The notes beneath the pieces were generated by a model. That model saw only the letters and a program-made list of their open reading frames with translations, ran no database searches and was not told the origin of the DNA. Made by a program: the position numbers and the translations under genes. A stretch of DNA of 64,000 nt. Source: Micropterix aruncella (Eukaryota > Arthropoda > Insecta > Lepidoptera > Micropterigidae). The stretch is taken from NCBI GenBank assembly GCA_944548615.1, contig OX155954.1, forward strand, positions 4,189,424 to 4,253,423, written 5' to 3'. Position 1 is the first letter of the stretch. Every line of letters begins with the position of its first letter. This document shows positions 21,691-32,374 of the stretch, one piece after another.

Positions 21691-22399
21691 TTTCGTGGTT
21701 TTCATGAGCTAATATCTAAATATTTTTGTATGCTAATAAGTAAAACGAAATAATAGTTTTGATAAAGAATATAATACAGATGACGAAAGTATTTACAATT
21801 TCTAAATAGACTTCCGTATTTTCTCGTAACACAATTATACGGCAGAAATGGCGAGTTTTTTTCACTTCTTTGAAGTTCTCATATTTATTCATAATTATCC
21901 AATTGTTTTACAAAATGATATTTCAATATTCTATATTCGAAATTTCAATGCCATCATTGTGCAGTTGTTCTTTTTATGATTGGTGTAGTAGTTTCGTAGT
22001 TATAGTCCTTGAAGTCGAGCGCCGTCGATGTCGCCGAAAATCCTGCAAAAGTGACAGATGATTCCATGAAAATACCCATTTACTCCAAGGGTTAATTGTT
22101 TTTCTCATTATCGACCTGGTCTAACCGTGCTTAGCCAGTCATCGCTACAGTCGATAAGTACTAGCTTCACTATCCCTATTCTATAAGCACTTTGAGCGTG
22201 AGCCCAGAGATTTGTCGGACGATACATACTTACACACGTTATTGACCGCGTGATTTATTTCAATTTGCGCTTAGTTGATTTAGCTCTATTTGAAAAAAAA
22301 TACAACTAGTTTCGTATATTATTTTTTTATCATTTCAGTTTTTTTTATTTCATGGTTTTTTAAATTGTTTCAAATGTACGTTATAATACACGCGATAAT

Positions 22400-22850
22400 A
22401 TTTTTGATCTAGTTAAAACAACAGATGATTATACAAGTTGGGCTATGAATGATAATAAATTAACAAAACTAACACTACTGGATTTGGGTAGCGCATTCAA
22501 CTCCGTTGACTTAGACTTGTTATTCAAAAGGTAGAGTTATTTAATAAATGTCTCATAGTGCATTAAGGTGTCCAATAGTCTGACGGTAAATCAAACATGA
22601 CTCGTGACTGGTTTTCCTGCGGGCGTACCACAAAGAGGTTTATCTCCTCGCCCGTTTTCGATGTTCATTAATACCGTAGTGAAGGCAATTACAACACCCT
22701 AACATGGCACCTAAACACAGTTGACCTGCAAACATATACTTATTTTGAAACTTTGGAATCATCTCTTTGCCATGACCTTCATCAATGACCCTAATGCAAA
22801 TATGGATCTCATTTCCAAATGAGTGGAAATGCTTGAGATTATTATAAAGT
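22400..22850 (+). pseudogene. LINE reverse transcriptase fragment
   Basis: Plus-strand frames contain KLTLLDLGSAFNSVDLDLLF, which is the RT motif with the first catalytic Asp ('LLD.S.AFN.VD.D.L'). After several shifts there follow an 'AGVPQ..LSPL.FSMFIN' block near 22610-22670 and a 'DLQTYTYF' block near 22720, where 'DDLQIY' is expected. The coding order of a Jockey/R1-type RT is kept but the frame is broken in at least three places. The end near 22850 is arbitrary. Confidence 0.7.
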
Positions 22851-22859
22851 CATGAAAAT

Positions 22860-23815
22860 ATTGTCATGGATTATGACAACCTCTTTTACCTTACTTAGAA
22901 ATCGATGATAACGTTATAGACTATGCTATAGTTGTCATTTTTTATTAGGTATACCTATCGTTGAACGACTTTATTGGCAAGCTTTATAAACCACTGTAAG
23001 TAGTAAACGTTTTTGTCATGGCTTTGATAGCCTTAGACCTTCACAGAGATTTTTTTGCTGGAGTAAAACAACCTTGAGCAAATCTTGCCATTGCCCATCT
23101 TTGACTATCGTAATTAATTCAAATCAATTCCTTATTTACAATAAACTAAATAGACTGAGGAATACATGCTATATAATTATGAAGTAAGAAAGACTCTCCA
23201 GCATTTTTAAAAACAACATTTCAAAGTATTTTATCGAAATATTAATTACCAGTAATAATGATAACATTTATATGTAATTAGTATAATCAATTGGCCCTTA
23301 TAAGTTTAATAGTCTCATAGTTAACAAGTTAAATTATAAAACACACTGTTAACATAAACTATCTAGTGGCAATAAACATTTAACCAAATTAGTGTGAAAG
23401 TAGTAAGTAGCTTTAAATTGTTATAATCATAATATATAAAATCAAAATTAGTCTTCACATTTTGAAGCTTAGCGAGAAATATATAAAATAATAGAAATAC
23501 AGGAATAATCTTGAAAAATCAAAATAAAGTCAATAGGTGTAAGTTTTTATATTTAAAGTTATACGTAAAATAAATAATCACAGCTTATTTAATGAAACGG
23601 AAATAACTAAGACACGGGAAATTCTCGATTACATAATATTCTATTTCCCCTTCGTTCTTTATAACCATACTTTTACTTTGTTTATTACACATTTTTTGCT
23701 CCGTTATCGTGTTTGGTCTCTCGCTATAACCTAGCCAGGATAATATATTTTAATCCCATTGTATCAGTAGCCTTCATATTCCTATTCATTTACTATCCTT
23801 CTTAGTATACACGCT
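22860..23815. other. AT-rich, probably LINE-derived
   Basis: No frame was recognised. Some of it may be the decayed C-terminal parts of the two LINE fragments on either side. Confidence 0.25.
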
Positions 23816-24010
23816 CCTCGTTTGATTTCTCAAGTGCATTATCCCACTTTGATCCTTTGAAGAGTACAGCAGTAGCGTCATGATATGTGATGACTTTACA
23901 AATCTGTAGCTGACACAGGTCATATATTAAAATAAGAAATAACATCGGTCCCAAAGCGCTACCCTAAGGGACACCATACGTAAGATTTTGGCTATCACCG
24001 AAATAAAACG
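23815..24010 (-). pseudogene. LINE reverse transcriptase catalytic-core fragment
   Basis: The minus strand from 24000 reads YGVP, stop, GSALGPMLFLILIYDLC, then KVITYHDATAVLFKGSKW. This is the 'GVPQGS.LGP.LF...INDL' motif followed by the catalytic 'YADDTA' box. Here the Gln codon has become TAG and ADD has become HDA, so the core is inactive. No frameshift occurs over about 55 codons. The 5' side is cut by a (GGTC)n tract. Confidence 0.75.
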
Positions 24011-24137
24011 TTATGTTTGTATTGCTGAATGGTACTTTACAAAAGGTGTGCCATTACTTCCATATGATTTATATTTCTTTCTCGAAACTTTCTCAGTGTC
24101 CCATGTATGAATAGTTAAAAGGTAGGCAGGGAACTGT

Positions 24138-24187
24138 CGCGGCGGTCTGTCGGTCGGTCGGTCGACCGGTCGGTCGGTCGGCCGGTC
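24138..24187 (+). repeat. (GGTC)n microsatellite
   Basis: An interrupted tetranucleotide repeat. The open frame it creates on the minus strand (DRPTDRP repeats) is a by-product. Confidence 0.9.
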
Positions 24188-24639
24188 TGCCGCGGTCGGT
24201 AGCACAGATCGGCGAAGACATAACTCGGATATTGCCCCACTGGGAAATAAGCCGCCCCTCGCGATCACGTATACTCTCATTTCGAAAGGTGAGTTTTTCC
24301 TTTGCATTCGTGGCATTAGGGCATTGTTACGTCGACTGTGACGTAATGAATACCACAAATATCAAAAAATGTCCTGCTCATACAAATGCTCATTTAGGAA
24401 TATAAAGGACGTATTTTATCGACAATGAAACAAAACATACGTGTATATAACTTTTAAACTAATTTTACTATCAAGATCCCGTGACATTTATTGTAGCTAA
24501 TGTATATGAAACTATACATTCTGTCATTATTACATTAAATATATATTCTAGAATTGTCATGATCGAGTTAAGTATACTCAGAATATTACAGTAACACCAA
24601 AAGTGGCTTCATTGTAAGCAATGGCGAAATAAAGAGCAC

Positions 24640-24735
24640 TGCAACCGAGTATTTCTTCAAATCAACTACGCCGCCTAACTAGGCCTAGGCCCATATTAAG
24701 GCAAGCGTACCAAGTAAACAATGGCTTGTCATACG
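24640..24735 (-). mobile_element. Short retroposon family D, copy 3 (partial)
   Basis: Reverse-strand match to the D landmarks: gcctaactaggcctaggccc at 24672 and ggcaagcgtaccaagtaaac at 24700. The 3' tail part is missing. Confidence 0.6.
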
Positions 24736-24950
24736 TTGACTTACATACATTTAAAAACAAATTAGATATTTAAGCATAACAGGAAAATGGTCATTCGATG
24801 CGGCGACAAAATTATTGATGATGTTTTTGATGACGATGATGGTTTCATTGATGATAATTTAAACCATATTCATCAAATCCAGTAATATTTAAAAATAACT
24901 AATAATAATATACAAGTTAAGTAGGTACACTAATTATCATTATAAAAGAA

Positions 24951-25096
24951 ATAAAAAACGAATTTACCGCTTGAAGTTTGTAACACCCGTCGTTGCAGCC
25001 GCCGTTGTCTAGGGAAGTCTACCCTATACAACGGCGGCTGCAACGTCGCCGAAACGTCGGGTGTCACAAACTTCACGCTGTAAATTCGTTTTTTAT
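24951..25096. mobile_element. Palindromic MITE, about 146 bp
   Basis: The left arm (ataaaaaacgaatttaccgc, gaagtttgtaacacccg, ttgcagccgccgttgt) and the right arm from 25036 are inverted copies, with an 11-17 bp difference in length and a short GC-neutral loop (ctagggaagtctaccctat). It has no coding capacity. Foldback elements with such ends are common in Lepidoptera, though the family name is unknown to me. Confidence 0.75.
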
Positions 25097-25261
25097 CTTA
25101 TTTATAATGTCAAACAACTGCGATAGTCTCCGATTTCATCAATTAATTATTAATCTAAAAATCATTGATATGTCAATAATAAAATAAATAGAGGAATATC
25201 AAGAGTTTTAGTGAAAAAAATCCCTTTTTTTAATAAAAATAAAAAATATACATTAATATAA

Positions 25262-26244
25262 GTATTTTCCATCGCTTTCTACTACTCTTGACTATCTTTC
25301 GGGCAGGGTACAAATACCGTATCGGAAGAATGCCCCGTCTTTAGATGTAATTTACGAATCGACTCATTTTTAACAATCTTCGTATAAAGTGAACTTCTGC
25401 TCAGACAGGCTATGAGCTATCGAACGAAAGAAATGGTAGTCAGAAGGAGCTATATCTGGAGAATACAGCGGGTAGGGTGCGACTTCCCATGTAAGCGTTT
25501 CCAGGTATGTTTGTATCGATTTGCATGCGGGTGAGCATTGTCGTGCTGCAAAATGACTTTATCGGATCTTGCGGGGTATTTCGGCCGTTTTACTTTCAAT
25601 GCACGGCTCAAGCGCATCAATTGCAGTCGGTAGCGATCCGCGGCTATGGTTTCATTCGGTTTCAGCAGCTCGTATATCACACCCCTCTGATCCCACCAAA
25701 TAAAAGCGAAAGCTTAAACCCATGGATATTTGGCTTTTCCGCTGATGTTATAGGTTGTCGTAATTAATACATTTTTATGGACAGTGACAATTCGATGCAT
25801 AAAACCTTTTCTTTTCTCCCTTTGAAGCAGCAGGTTACATGTCAAAAGACGCCTCTCAACGTACCTTGGATACAATTAATATGGAACCCAATGTCCTTCC
25901 TTCTTGATCATGGCAAAAGTTTTAAGATGTTTATTTAACGTTAATGGGTAAACTCCCAATGGTTTAGACAATTCTTGAAGACTTTGACACGAGTCTTCAT
26001 TGAGCAATGCCTCCAAATCATTATCTTTAAGATTTTTCGTCTGGTCAAATCGCTTTTTGTCATCTAAAGAGAAATCATCTGCTTTAAATGGCGCAAACCC
26101 CTTCCAACACGTCTGCTCAGCTAGAAAATGTTCACCAGATACTTTTACTAAAATATCATTAGCTTCAGCAGCACTTTTGTTAATATTAAAGTAATGAAGT
26201 AAAATTCTCCGCAAAAACACTTTATTCGGCACAAATGTTGACAA
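25262..26244 (-). pseudogene. mariner transposase pseudogene
   Basis: The N-terminal frame starts at 26244 (MSTFVPNKVFLRRILLHYF) and includes the helix-turn-helix region 'KSAAEANDILVKVSGEH', 'DSCQSLQELSKPLGV' and 'KKEGHWVPY'. It is followed after a shift by VERRLLTCNLLLQREKRKGF-like sequence and RIVTV. The stretch that should carry the first catalytic Asp ('GDEKW') is lost. The C-terminal part keeps VIYELLKPNET, KVILQHDNAHPH (second Asp) and 'YSPDIAPSDYHFF' (third Asp). The order and motifs match Mos1-like mariners of about 345 residues. At least two frameshifts and stops inactivate it. Clear terminal inverted repeats were not found. Confidence 0.9.
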
Positions 26245-26259
26245 ATTTAATAAATTTTA

Positions 26260-28230
26260 AAGTGTTGTTATTTATGATTAAAAAAAGGTATGTACAGCAA
26301 ATGATCTTCAACGATAGCTGTTTCACGATATATACATTGCTGTCGGTACCAACAAAATACTTTACTACCTACCTACGCCATCTCTTGTAAAACGCTACAA
26401 AATCATTCAAACACCTAATAATAATTATGGATGGTAAGATTACATTGCAATAAATAGTCTTCCCACAAACCAAGTTCTTTATCCTACCTTTTATTTATTT
26501 TCTTTCCTAGACCGCTTTACCATTTATTTTTTCGCCTTCATTGCTACCACATTTAGATTACACGACATGAGCTGGCTGCATAAAATTTTTAGCCCTACAT
26601 GGTTAAACCAACCCATAAAATTAGTCAACGTCAATATAATAATTGCCGATTCCCACTGGTAAGTAAAGGCCTTTCAGGAATAAGAGCGGCGAACCTACCT
26701 AAGCAAGCAATTATGAAGATAAAGCACCCCGCAATGGCGTCATCCAATCATGACATGTAGGCGGTGTAGGAAGATACATACGTGCCTCTAACATTGTTGT
26801 AAATTAAACAAAGTGAAAGCCTATATAATAGGAGAGGTATCGGCTTCCGATACAAGAGAAGCTTGACCCCGAAATAATTGGGACAAACAAAGCCCATACA
26901 AGAAGAAGATTTAACGCTTAATCTTATATCAACTGAAATGCGCACGAAGGGTAGGTGTATTATGTATGCACGTCAAATCGATAGGTAACTTTCAGATACC
27001 TCATTTTAGTTCTTATTGTTTAATAATAATATTACGAATTTAATATTTAATATGTAGAATGTGTAACGTAACATACCTGATCATATACATACGTTGTTTT
27101 TTTCCAATTTTATTTTATTTATTTATTTATGGTAATGTACATATTATGCAACAAGCGTAACAAATCATACTTAATATCTACACTTTAAATAAAACCCACA
27201 GCAACTTGTGTCACGCTTATAGTGAAGATCGGTCCCATGTCGCCCAACTAAGTAAACTCTTGTTCTAAGGCAAACATATTAAACAAATACTAGTTTAAAA
27301 AAGAAAACATATTCAAAAGAAAAAAAAAGTACTTTAAACAAAAAGAAAAAAAGCGAAAATGGAAAAAAACCCGGAGTTAAATAAAAATATGTATAAAACT
27401 AAAATATGTAAATATATAGGTAATTATAATAAAAAAAAACATTGAAGTAAATACATATTTAAATACACTTATCCTTCGGTTAATAATAAACTATATAGTC
27501 ATAATTTAAATTATAAATAAAATTTGTAATATTTGTAGGAAAAATAAAAAGTCACAATAAAATTATAATACCAGTAATAGTAAAGCTTCTAAAAAAATAA
27601 AAGAGTCACAAAGAAAAATTAAAATAATAGTAATTAATAAAAGTAAAATAAAAGTAATTTTGTATAAAAGTAAAATAAAAGTAATTTTGTTTTGATACTT
27701 TCTACTGTGTGATTATTTTTTGTATAAAGTGCCTAAGATGACTATTAATATTCTTATAATAATTATCTATTTTATATGTATACTCATGTACATGGATTCA
27801 GCTCTATTTCTTAAAAAAAAATATTTGCCTGCCGTGTAAAGCGGACTTTAGTCAACGCTATTGTCGAATTAATGTTTATCCTTTAATAGTTTTATATCTA
27901 CATATTAATATAGTACTAGCAACTGACGAATTCGAATATGCGATAATTAGCTTTAATTCATAATTCATGCTTTTATTGTATATTCTGAATGAATAAATTG
28001 AATACTGAATACTGAATATCTTTTTCTTTGGGATTAAGGAAAGCAAATTGACTTTCGTCGTTTTCATTAATGTAGTGTATATCATATTATTGTTTCTTTA
28101 TTTTTGTATATATTCATATTTATTATATTGTATATATGTAAATTTATTTCACATAATTTCATTATCATAAGTACAAAAGGCGGATTTATTGACTACGCGT
28201 ACAATCCATTTCAACCTCAAAACCCTGATT
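26260..28230. other. AT-rich region with retroposon tails
   Basis: A minus-strand (AAAT)n-type tail lies at 27110-27130, so sequence to its right (27130-27700) is probably a 3'UTR. A plus-strand tail of 'tactgaa' units lies at 27985-28020. No coding frame was recognised. Confidence 0.35.
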
Positions 28231-28234
28231 TTTT

Positions 28235-28585
28235 ATTCCACCATAACTTCTAAACTCTTGAACCGATTTAGAAGTGTGTGATATTGTTAGAATCATAATG
28301 CCATCTCAAGTGTCATAGGGTACCTACCTATAACGTATAAATATCAAAAAAATACTTGTCTAAATGACCAAATGTCAGTAAATTAACATAAATATATAGT
28401 GTCCAGTATGAAATGAATGGCCTGATTGAGTACATTCCGAAAATATACATCTATTAATAATAATCTATATGGATAAATACACAAACCACAAATATGTCAT
28501 AAAAACCGTAAAAAAATGAATTATAAATACAATAATTCCCTTCCTGTAGTGGCAGTCGTGTTTTTTATTTTTTCTAATATATTTT
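28235..28585 (+). repeat. Dispersed repeat family C, copy 3
   Basis: Same order as copies 1 and 2, starting at 'ccaccataacttctaaac' and ending at 'ggcagtcgtgttttttattt'. Confidence 0.75.
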
Positions 28586-28754
28586 ACCATCATGACCGTG
28601 CTTTTGCAATATAAATATACGACGACGTCTGATCTAGAGTACAGCATAGACATGGTATGACGAAATGAAATACTCAGCAAGAGGGTTTATGAATATAGAG
28701 AGCAATAGAGTAGCTACTATTTTCCCTGCGGGACGCCAGCCGTGGGTTCTATCA

Positions 28755-29000
28755 TACATGAAATAGAAATAGAAATAGAAATAGAAATATTTTTATTGTC
28801 CGTTTGTATAGTTTATTGTATTATGATATAGCATTAGAAATTTTTCACACTGTTTTCGAGCAAAAAAGTGGTAGTCGAACCATTGATTGACAGAGCACAA
28901 CCGAGCGGCCGGTTAAATTCAACCGAATGAAAATGCTTCTTAGATAATAATAAAAATATATTCAGCTATCACTTTCAGTAACGGTCATAAGTATATTTCC
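28755..29000 (-). mobile_element. LINE 3' end with (TTTCTA)n tail, minus strand
   Basis: Read on the minus strand, AT-rich DNA ends in 'acaataaaaatatttctatt' and four to five 'tttcta' units at 28757-28785. A similar plus-strand tail is at 62880-62925. Only the terminal part is identifiable. Confidence 0.5.
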
Positions 29001-29484
29001 TTAATACATGTCGTATTTATCCAAGCTAGATACATTATCTAATGTAGGAACTAAGATCGACACCAGAAATTGTACAACTAACGTTCCTGATAACTGATTG
29101 CATGGTTAAATGTAAACCGTCTATTAATGGCCGGGTTTTCATTTGCGGTTAGAGTGCGAAGCAAGGCCTGTTTGCCGCCATTAACCTCATTTACACTCCA
29201 TTACTAATATCGTTGTCACTAGTTAACCAAAGAGCCGGCTAACCCCTATGAAATGTACCAACCAGTAATTAAACCGATTAATTTAATAGACACTAGATTT
29301 ACAATGCAATTAAAGATCTATATATCTCAGATTAATTAGTGACAGTGGTAAAGCTTTCAATGACAAAAGCCCAAATAACTGTTTCGTCTTCGCTACAGTC
29401 ACATAAACCTACTGATTGCAATGATCAATACTATCCCTAATATGCATACTATACATACGCAATTATGTCTGAAATGTAGCGGCC

Positions 29485-29935
29485 ACCGATTTGAAAGTAA
29501 TATGCGACAGTCGGTCGATTTCTTCGGGGACTAAAAGAAACATCCTTGTGCTTACAATTGATTCGGGTTTGCGCTGGGATCTCCGCATGGGCAAGGTATT
29601 CGATGAGCTCGGTTGTGCGTGTTTTGCATTATGGCGACACCCACCATGTTACTATGCAAACGGTATTTCCACCCTTATGTACGGTGTAGAAATGTGGGCC
29701 GGTGTGCTTTTGTTCTTCAAACGCAGGTGATTAGATGTTCTCATGTTACTCCTGATGTGCCCGGGAGAAACTTCTATGTTTATAATGTTATTATTATTAG
29801 TGGCACGTTTGTTAACTAAAAATAGTTGTTTAAAACTAATAACTACTAAATTCTAATGCTATACGCATCGCAACGCCTCTATCATGATGACTCACTATTG
29901 ATTTATTGTTACGCTTTGAAAAATAAAAAATAAAA
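29485..29935 (+). pseudogene. LINE ORF2 fragment with 3' tail
   Basis: The frame reads ILVLTIDSGLRWDLRMGKV, 'LGCACFALWRHP' and LMYGVEMWAG. After one shift it continues as 'GRCAFVLQTQVIRC'. These are the LINE blocks 'FLG..ID..L.W..H', 'L..A.FALRR', 'YG...WG' and 'F.LQKR..R' in order. About 200 bp downstream an AAAATAA-rich run (29917-29937) may be its tail. It is truncated on the 5' side. Confidence 0.75.
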
Positions 29936-29939
29936 ACTT

Positions 29940-30690
29940 ATTATACTCGTCTTAATGGGCTATTTTCGTTATAGTGTTAAATTAATAAAATAATTTATTC
30001 TTTAAAACTATAAACTGTAGAAAACGATTTATTTTTACATATTCTAATTAGTAATAGAGAAACTGTCTTATAATGCAATGAAGCATTTAAAACATACTGT
30101 CGTCGCCCTACTTTAAATTTTAAGGTAGTATTAAAAAAACGAAATAAATATATTTTTTGGTAATCCCCCCATTTTATAATTTTTTTATAACCACAATTAA
30201 AACAATTGATTAAAACGTTTTAAACAATAACATAGAACAGACTTTTGTATTTCTAGTTATAGTAACTTGGTAAATATTCACTGAAAAATAGCGTAGCAGT
30301 TACGTAAAAACTAACAAAACATTTATATTCCAAAATTCATTTCAATCCCTTACAAATCTAAATCGAAAGAAATCGACCTAGAGTTAATGAACTTTTTGTT
30401 GATGGATTTCGAAATAGTTTATGGTGACATAGATTAATCGAGTTGGGAATGAACAGACTGTATAATCTGATGAGTTTTTACACTTTTCTCTTTATAAGTT
30501 TGAGAAGAAATTTATTTCGAAAAATTGTAGTTGAAAATGTTGTCAAAAATCGTTTTTCACGTTTTATATTTTTACAGATTAACTTTATCTAACCCTATAT
30601 ATAAAAATACGTCATTAGGGTGCGTGTAATTGTTTTAATTATTTTTACCAAAATACATTCCATTGCGGTAAATCAATTTTTCTTGTTTAC
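29940..30690. other. AT-rich spacer
   Basis: No feature was recognised. Confidence 0.3.
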
Positions 30691-30859
30691 CAACTACTCA
30701 AAACTGTATGTTTCATGGATTTCTCCGTCCACCACGACGGGTCACGACTGAGGACGCTTCTGATCTGGCTGATAAATGCAAATACCGAGTCGCGGACCTT
30801 TTGCCCGGAGTACCTAAGATATGGTGGCCAAGGGGCAGTTTAAAGGTCATCAGCACGTG

Positions 30860-31335
30860 GTACCATGAAGATACGCACTCTAGCCTTCTATGGGGTCCTG
30901 CAGCGTACGTCAAAAGTGTATTTACTCTTCAGAAAAGAGCCATACGTGCGATAGTAGGTATGGTCCACGGCAGTCATGCCGAGAACACTTCTAAAAACTA
31001 GGGGTATAGACTGTATGTGCAATGTTTGCTCAAGAAGGTCTTTGCGAATTCTAGTGCAGTATGAGCTCGGCAATATCCCACGAGGAAGTACATCAGCATG
31101 ACAGCAGGAATAAAACCCATTGCCTCCAACCAATCATACCACGTACGGCCAAGTTACAGGCGATTAGTCTCTACATAGGATTTAATTTTTGTATTAAATT
31201 ATCTGATAATTTAAAGGCGATTATAAACATCGACATTTTCAAGAAATCGGCCTGTATGCGACAATTTAAAATACTGTAAAACCAACATCGCAATTTATGT
31301 ATTTTTTGGCAATTGTAAATAAAAAAATAAAATAC
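30860..31335 (+). pseudogene. Jockey-like LINE ORF2 C-terminal end
   Basis: The frame reads SLLWGPAAYVKSVFTLQKRA then IRAIVGM. After stops it resumes as QHDSRNKTHCLQPIIPRTAK, 'ISLYIGFNFCIKLSDNLKAI' and 'FKKS'. These match the late ORF2 blocks 'LLWG.A....VF.LQKRA.R.I.G', 'H.TRN...L..P..R..', 'S..Y.G...YN.LP..I' and 'FK'. An (AATAAA)-rich tail at 31315-31335 closes the element. Sequence at 30708-30860 is open in the same frame but is not obviously LINE. Confidence 0.85.
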
Positions 31336-31482
31336 AAACGGAGCTGCGATGGAAATCACCGACCAAAAATCGGGCCCATTATGTATATATAATTATTACA
31401 CTTCTGGGAGGTGAACGGTTGATTCCGGACTAACGACCGACTGTGGTAGGTTTATGACAGCTGTCTTGCCACATGTGAGCGT

Positions 31483-31880
31483 TCACCTTACCACCCATTC
31501 ACTCCCCCTTCGAAGACATAGAATTTGAGATGGAGAAATCGCGGTTTTAGATAATTTTTCTAGAAAGGAGTTGATTATTTTCCTGGCGAGACCAAGATCT
31601 TTAAAAAGGTGAAACAAAGATTTAGCTGGCAGGCCACGAGCGCCTACTTCCACCGCGTGAAGGTGAACAGTGAAGCCGTTTCGGGTGACGGCATTTGCGA
31701 GATCATGGTATTTATTTAATTTGTACTCGTGGTCTTTTGGGATATTTGATTCCCATGGAACAGTTAATTCTACGATAAGGACCATCTTCCGCCGAGATAG
31801 AGTGTAAAGAGTTATATCTGGACGCAGGTCTTTTTTCTTAATTGAAATTATTTTGGAATAATTTACTGTATATCATTCTT
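31483..31880 (-). pseudogene. PD-(D/E)xK-type endonuclease fragment, retroelement-associated
   Basis: The minus-strand frame is open from about 31876 and reads KKKDLRPDITLYTLSRRK, MVLIVELTVPWESNIPKDHE, 'KLNKYHDLAN', FTVHLHAVEVGARGLPAKSL, then 'LCLRR', ending at a stop at 31483. The RPD, then ELTVPWE, then K..KY, then 'VEVGARG' order is that of restriction-like endonuclease domains found at the end of certain retroelement proteins in animals. Relevant residues (the D of RPD, E of ELT, K of NKY) are present. It is cut on the upstream side, and no RT is attached. Family A copy 4 lies about 250 bp away. Confidence 0.7.
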
Positions 31881-32119
31881 TGTTGAATTGAGTAACTAAT
31901 TAAAATGCATTGAATATACTTGGTTATTACTACATAATTGTGGTAATTGAAATAAATACCCGTTATTCTTTATTTTAGGAATCGCTTCCCAGAAGTCATA
32001 AAAGTCTGAAGCTTGCCACGGGTGCAGGTTAATTCCACGTTTCTTCGAGGCTGCAGCGCGGAGTTTTCCCCGGATGTCAATCGCGACTGGTCACCGGTTT
32101 CCCTTTAGATTGAAATGTC

Positions 32120-32370
32120 ATTCAAGGCGGCAGTTTTTTCTTTCAGCCGTTCTGGTAGTACGGGCGCGAGTATGGCCTGTTAGGTGCACTTCTCAGTGCT
32201 TCGCGGTAAGGCGTTAGAATCTTACGGGCTGTTGGCGCGTAGTTAGATAGTGGATCATTTTGTACATTAAGCCTTTACGTTCACTTCATGGGAGACAGAA
32301 CGGCATAATGTCGTTATTGCTCCCTGGAGTGGTGGGTTCGTCCCTAGTAACTGACACTCCTCAATCCTGT
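32120..32370 (+). repeat. Repeat family A, copy 4 (3' part only)
   Basis: It holds 'gggcgcgagtatggcc' (32162), ggtaaggcgttagaatctta (32206), 'ttacgttcacttcatggg' (32274) and 'gtggtgggttcgtcccta' (32330). It ends at the same 3' boundary as copies 1, 2, 5 and 9. The head is missing. Confidence 0.7.
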
Positions 32371-32374
32371 AGGA

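Larger units (their letters stand above)
15241..22091 (+). mobile_element. piggyBac-like element, 6.85 kb, composite and disrupted
   Basis: TTAA occurs directly outside both ends (15237-15240 and 22092-22095). The left end is CCCTTTGAGTATGATACG and the right end, reversed, CCCTTGGAGTAAATGGG. Just inside the left end, 'gatacgaccaaatttggttc' occurs twice with start positions about 45 bp apart. The 305-bp MITE at 47200-47504 contains about 245 bp matching the right end here and about 80 bp matching the left end, including the doubled motif, which shows that both ends belong to one family. A third right-end copy lies at 35300-35695. Inside are a putative transposase first exon, family A copy 3 with a nested hAT MITE, and the 910-bp array. 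The transposase catalytic region was not found, so the element cannot be autonomous. Confidence 0.8.

Noticed and set aside
24011..24358. A minus-strand frame with Asp-Arg-Pro-Thr repeats
   Set aside because: The repeats come from the (GGTC)n microsatellite.
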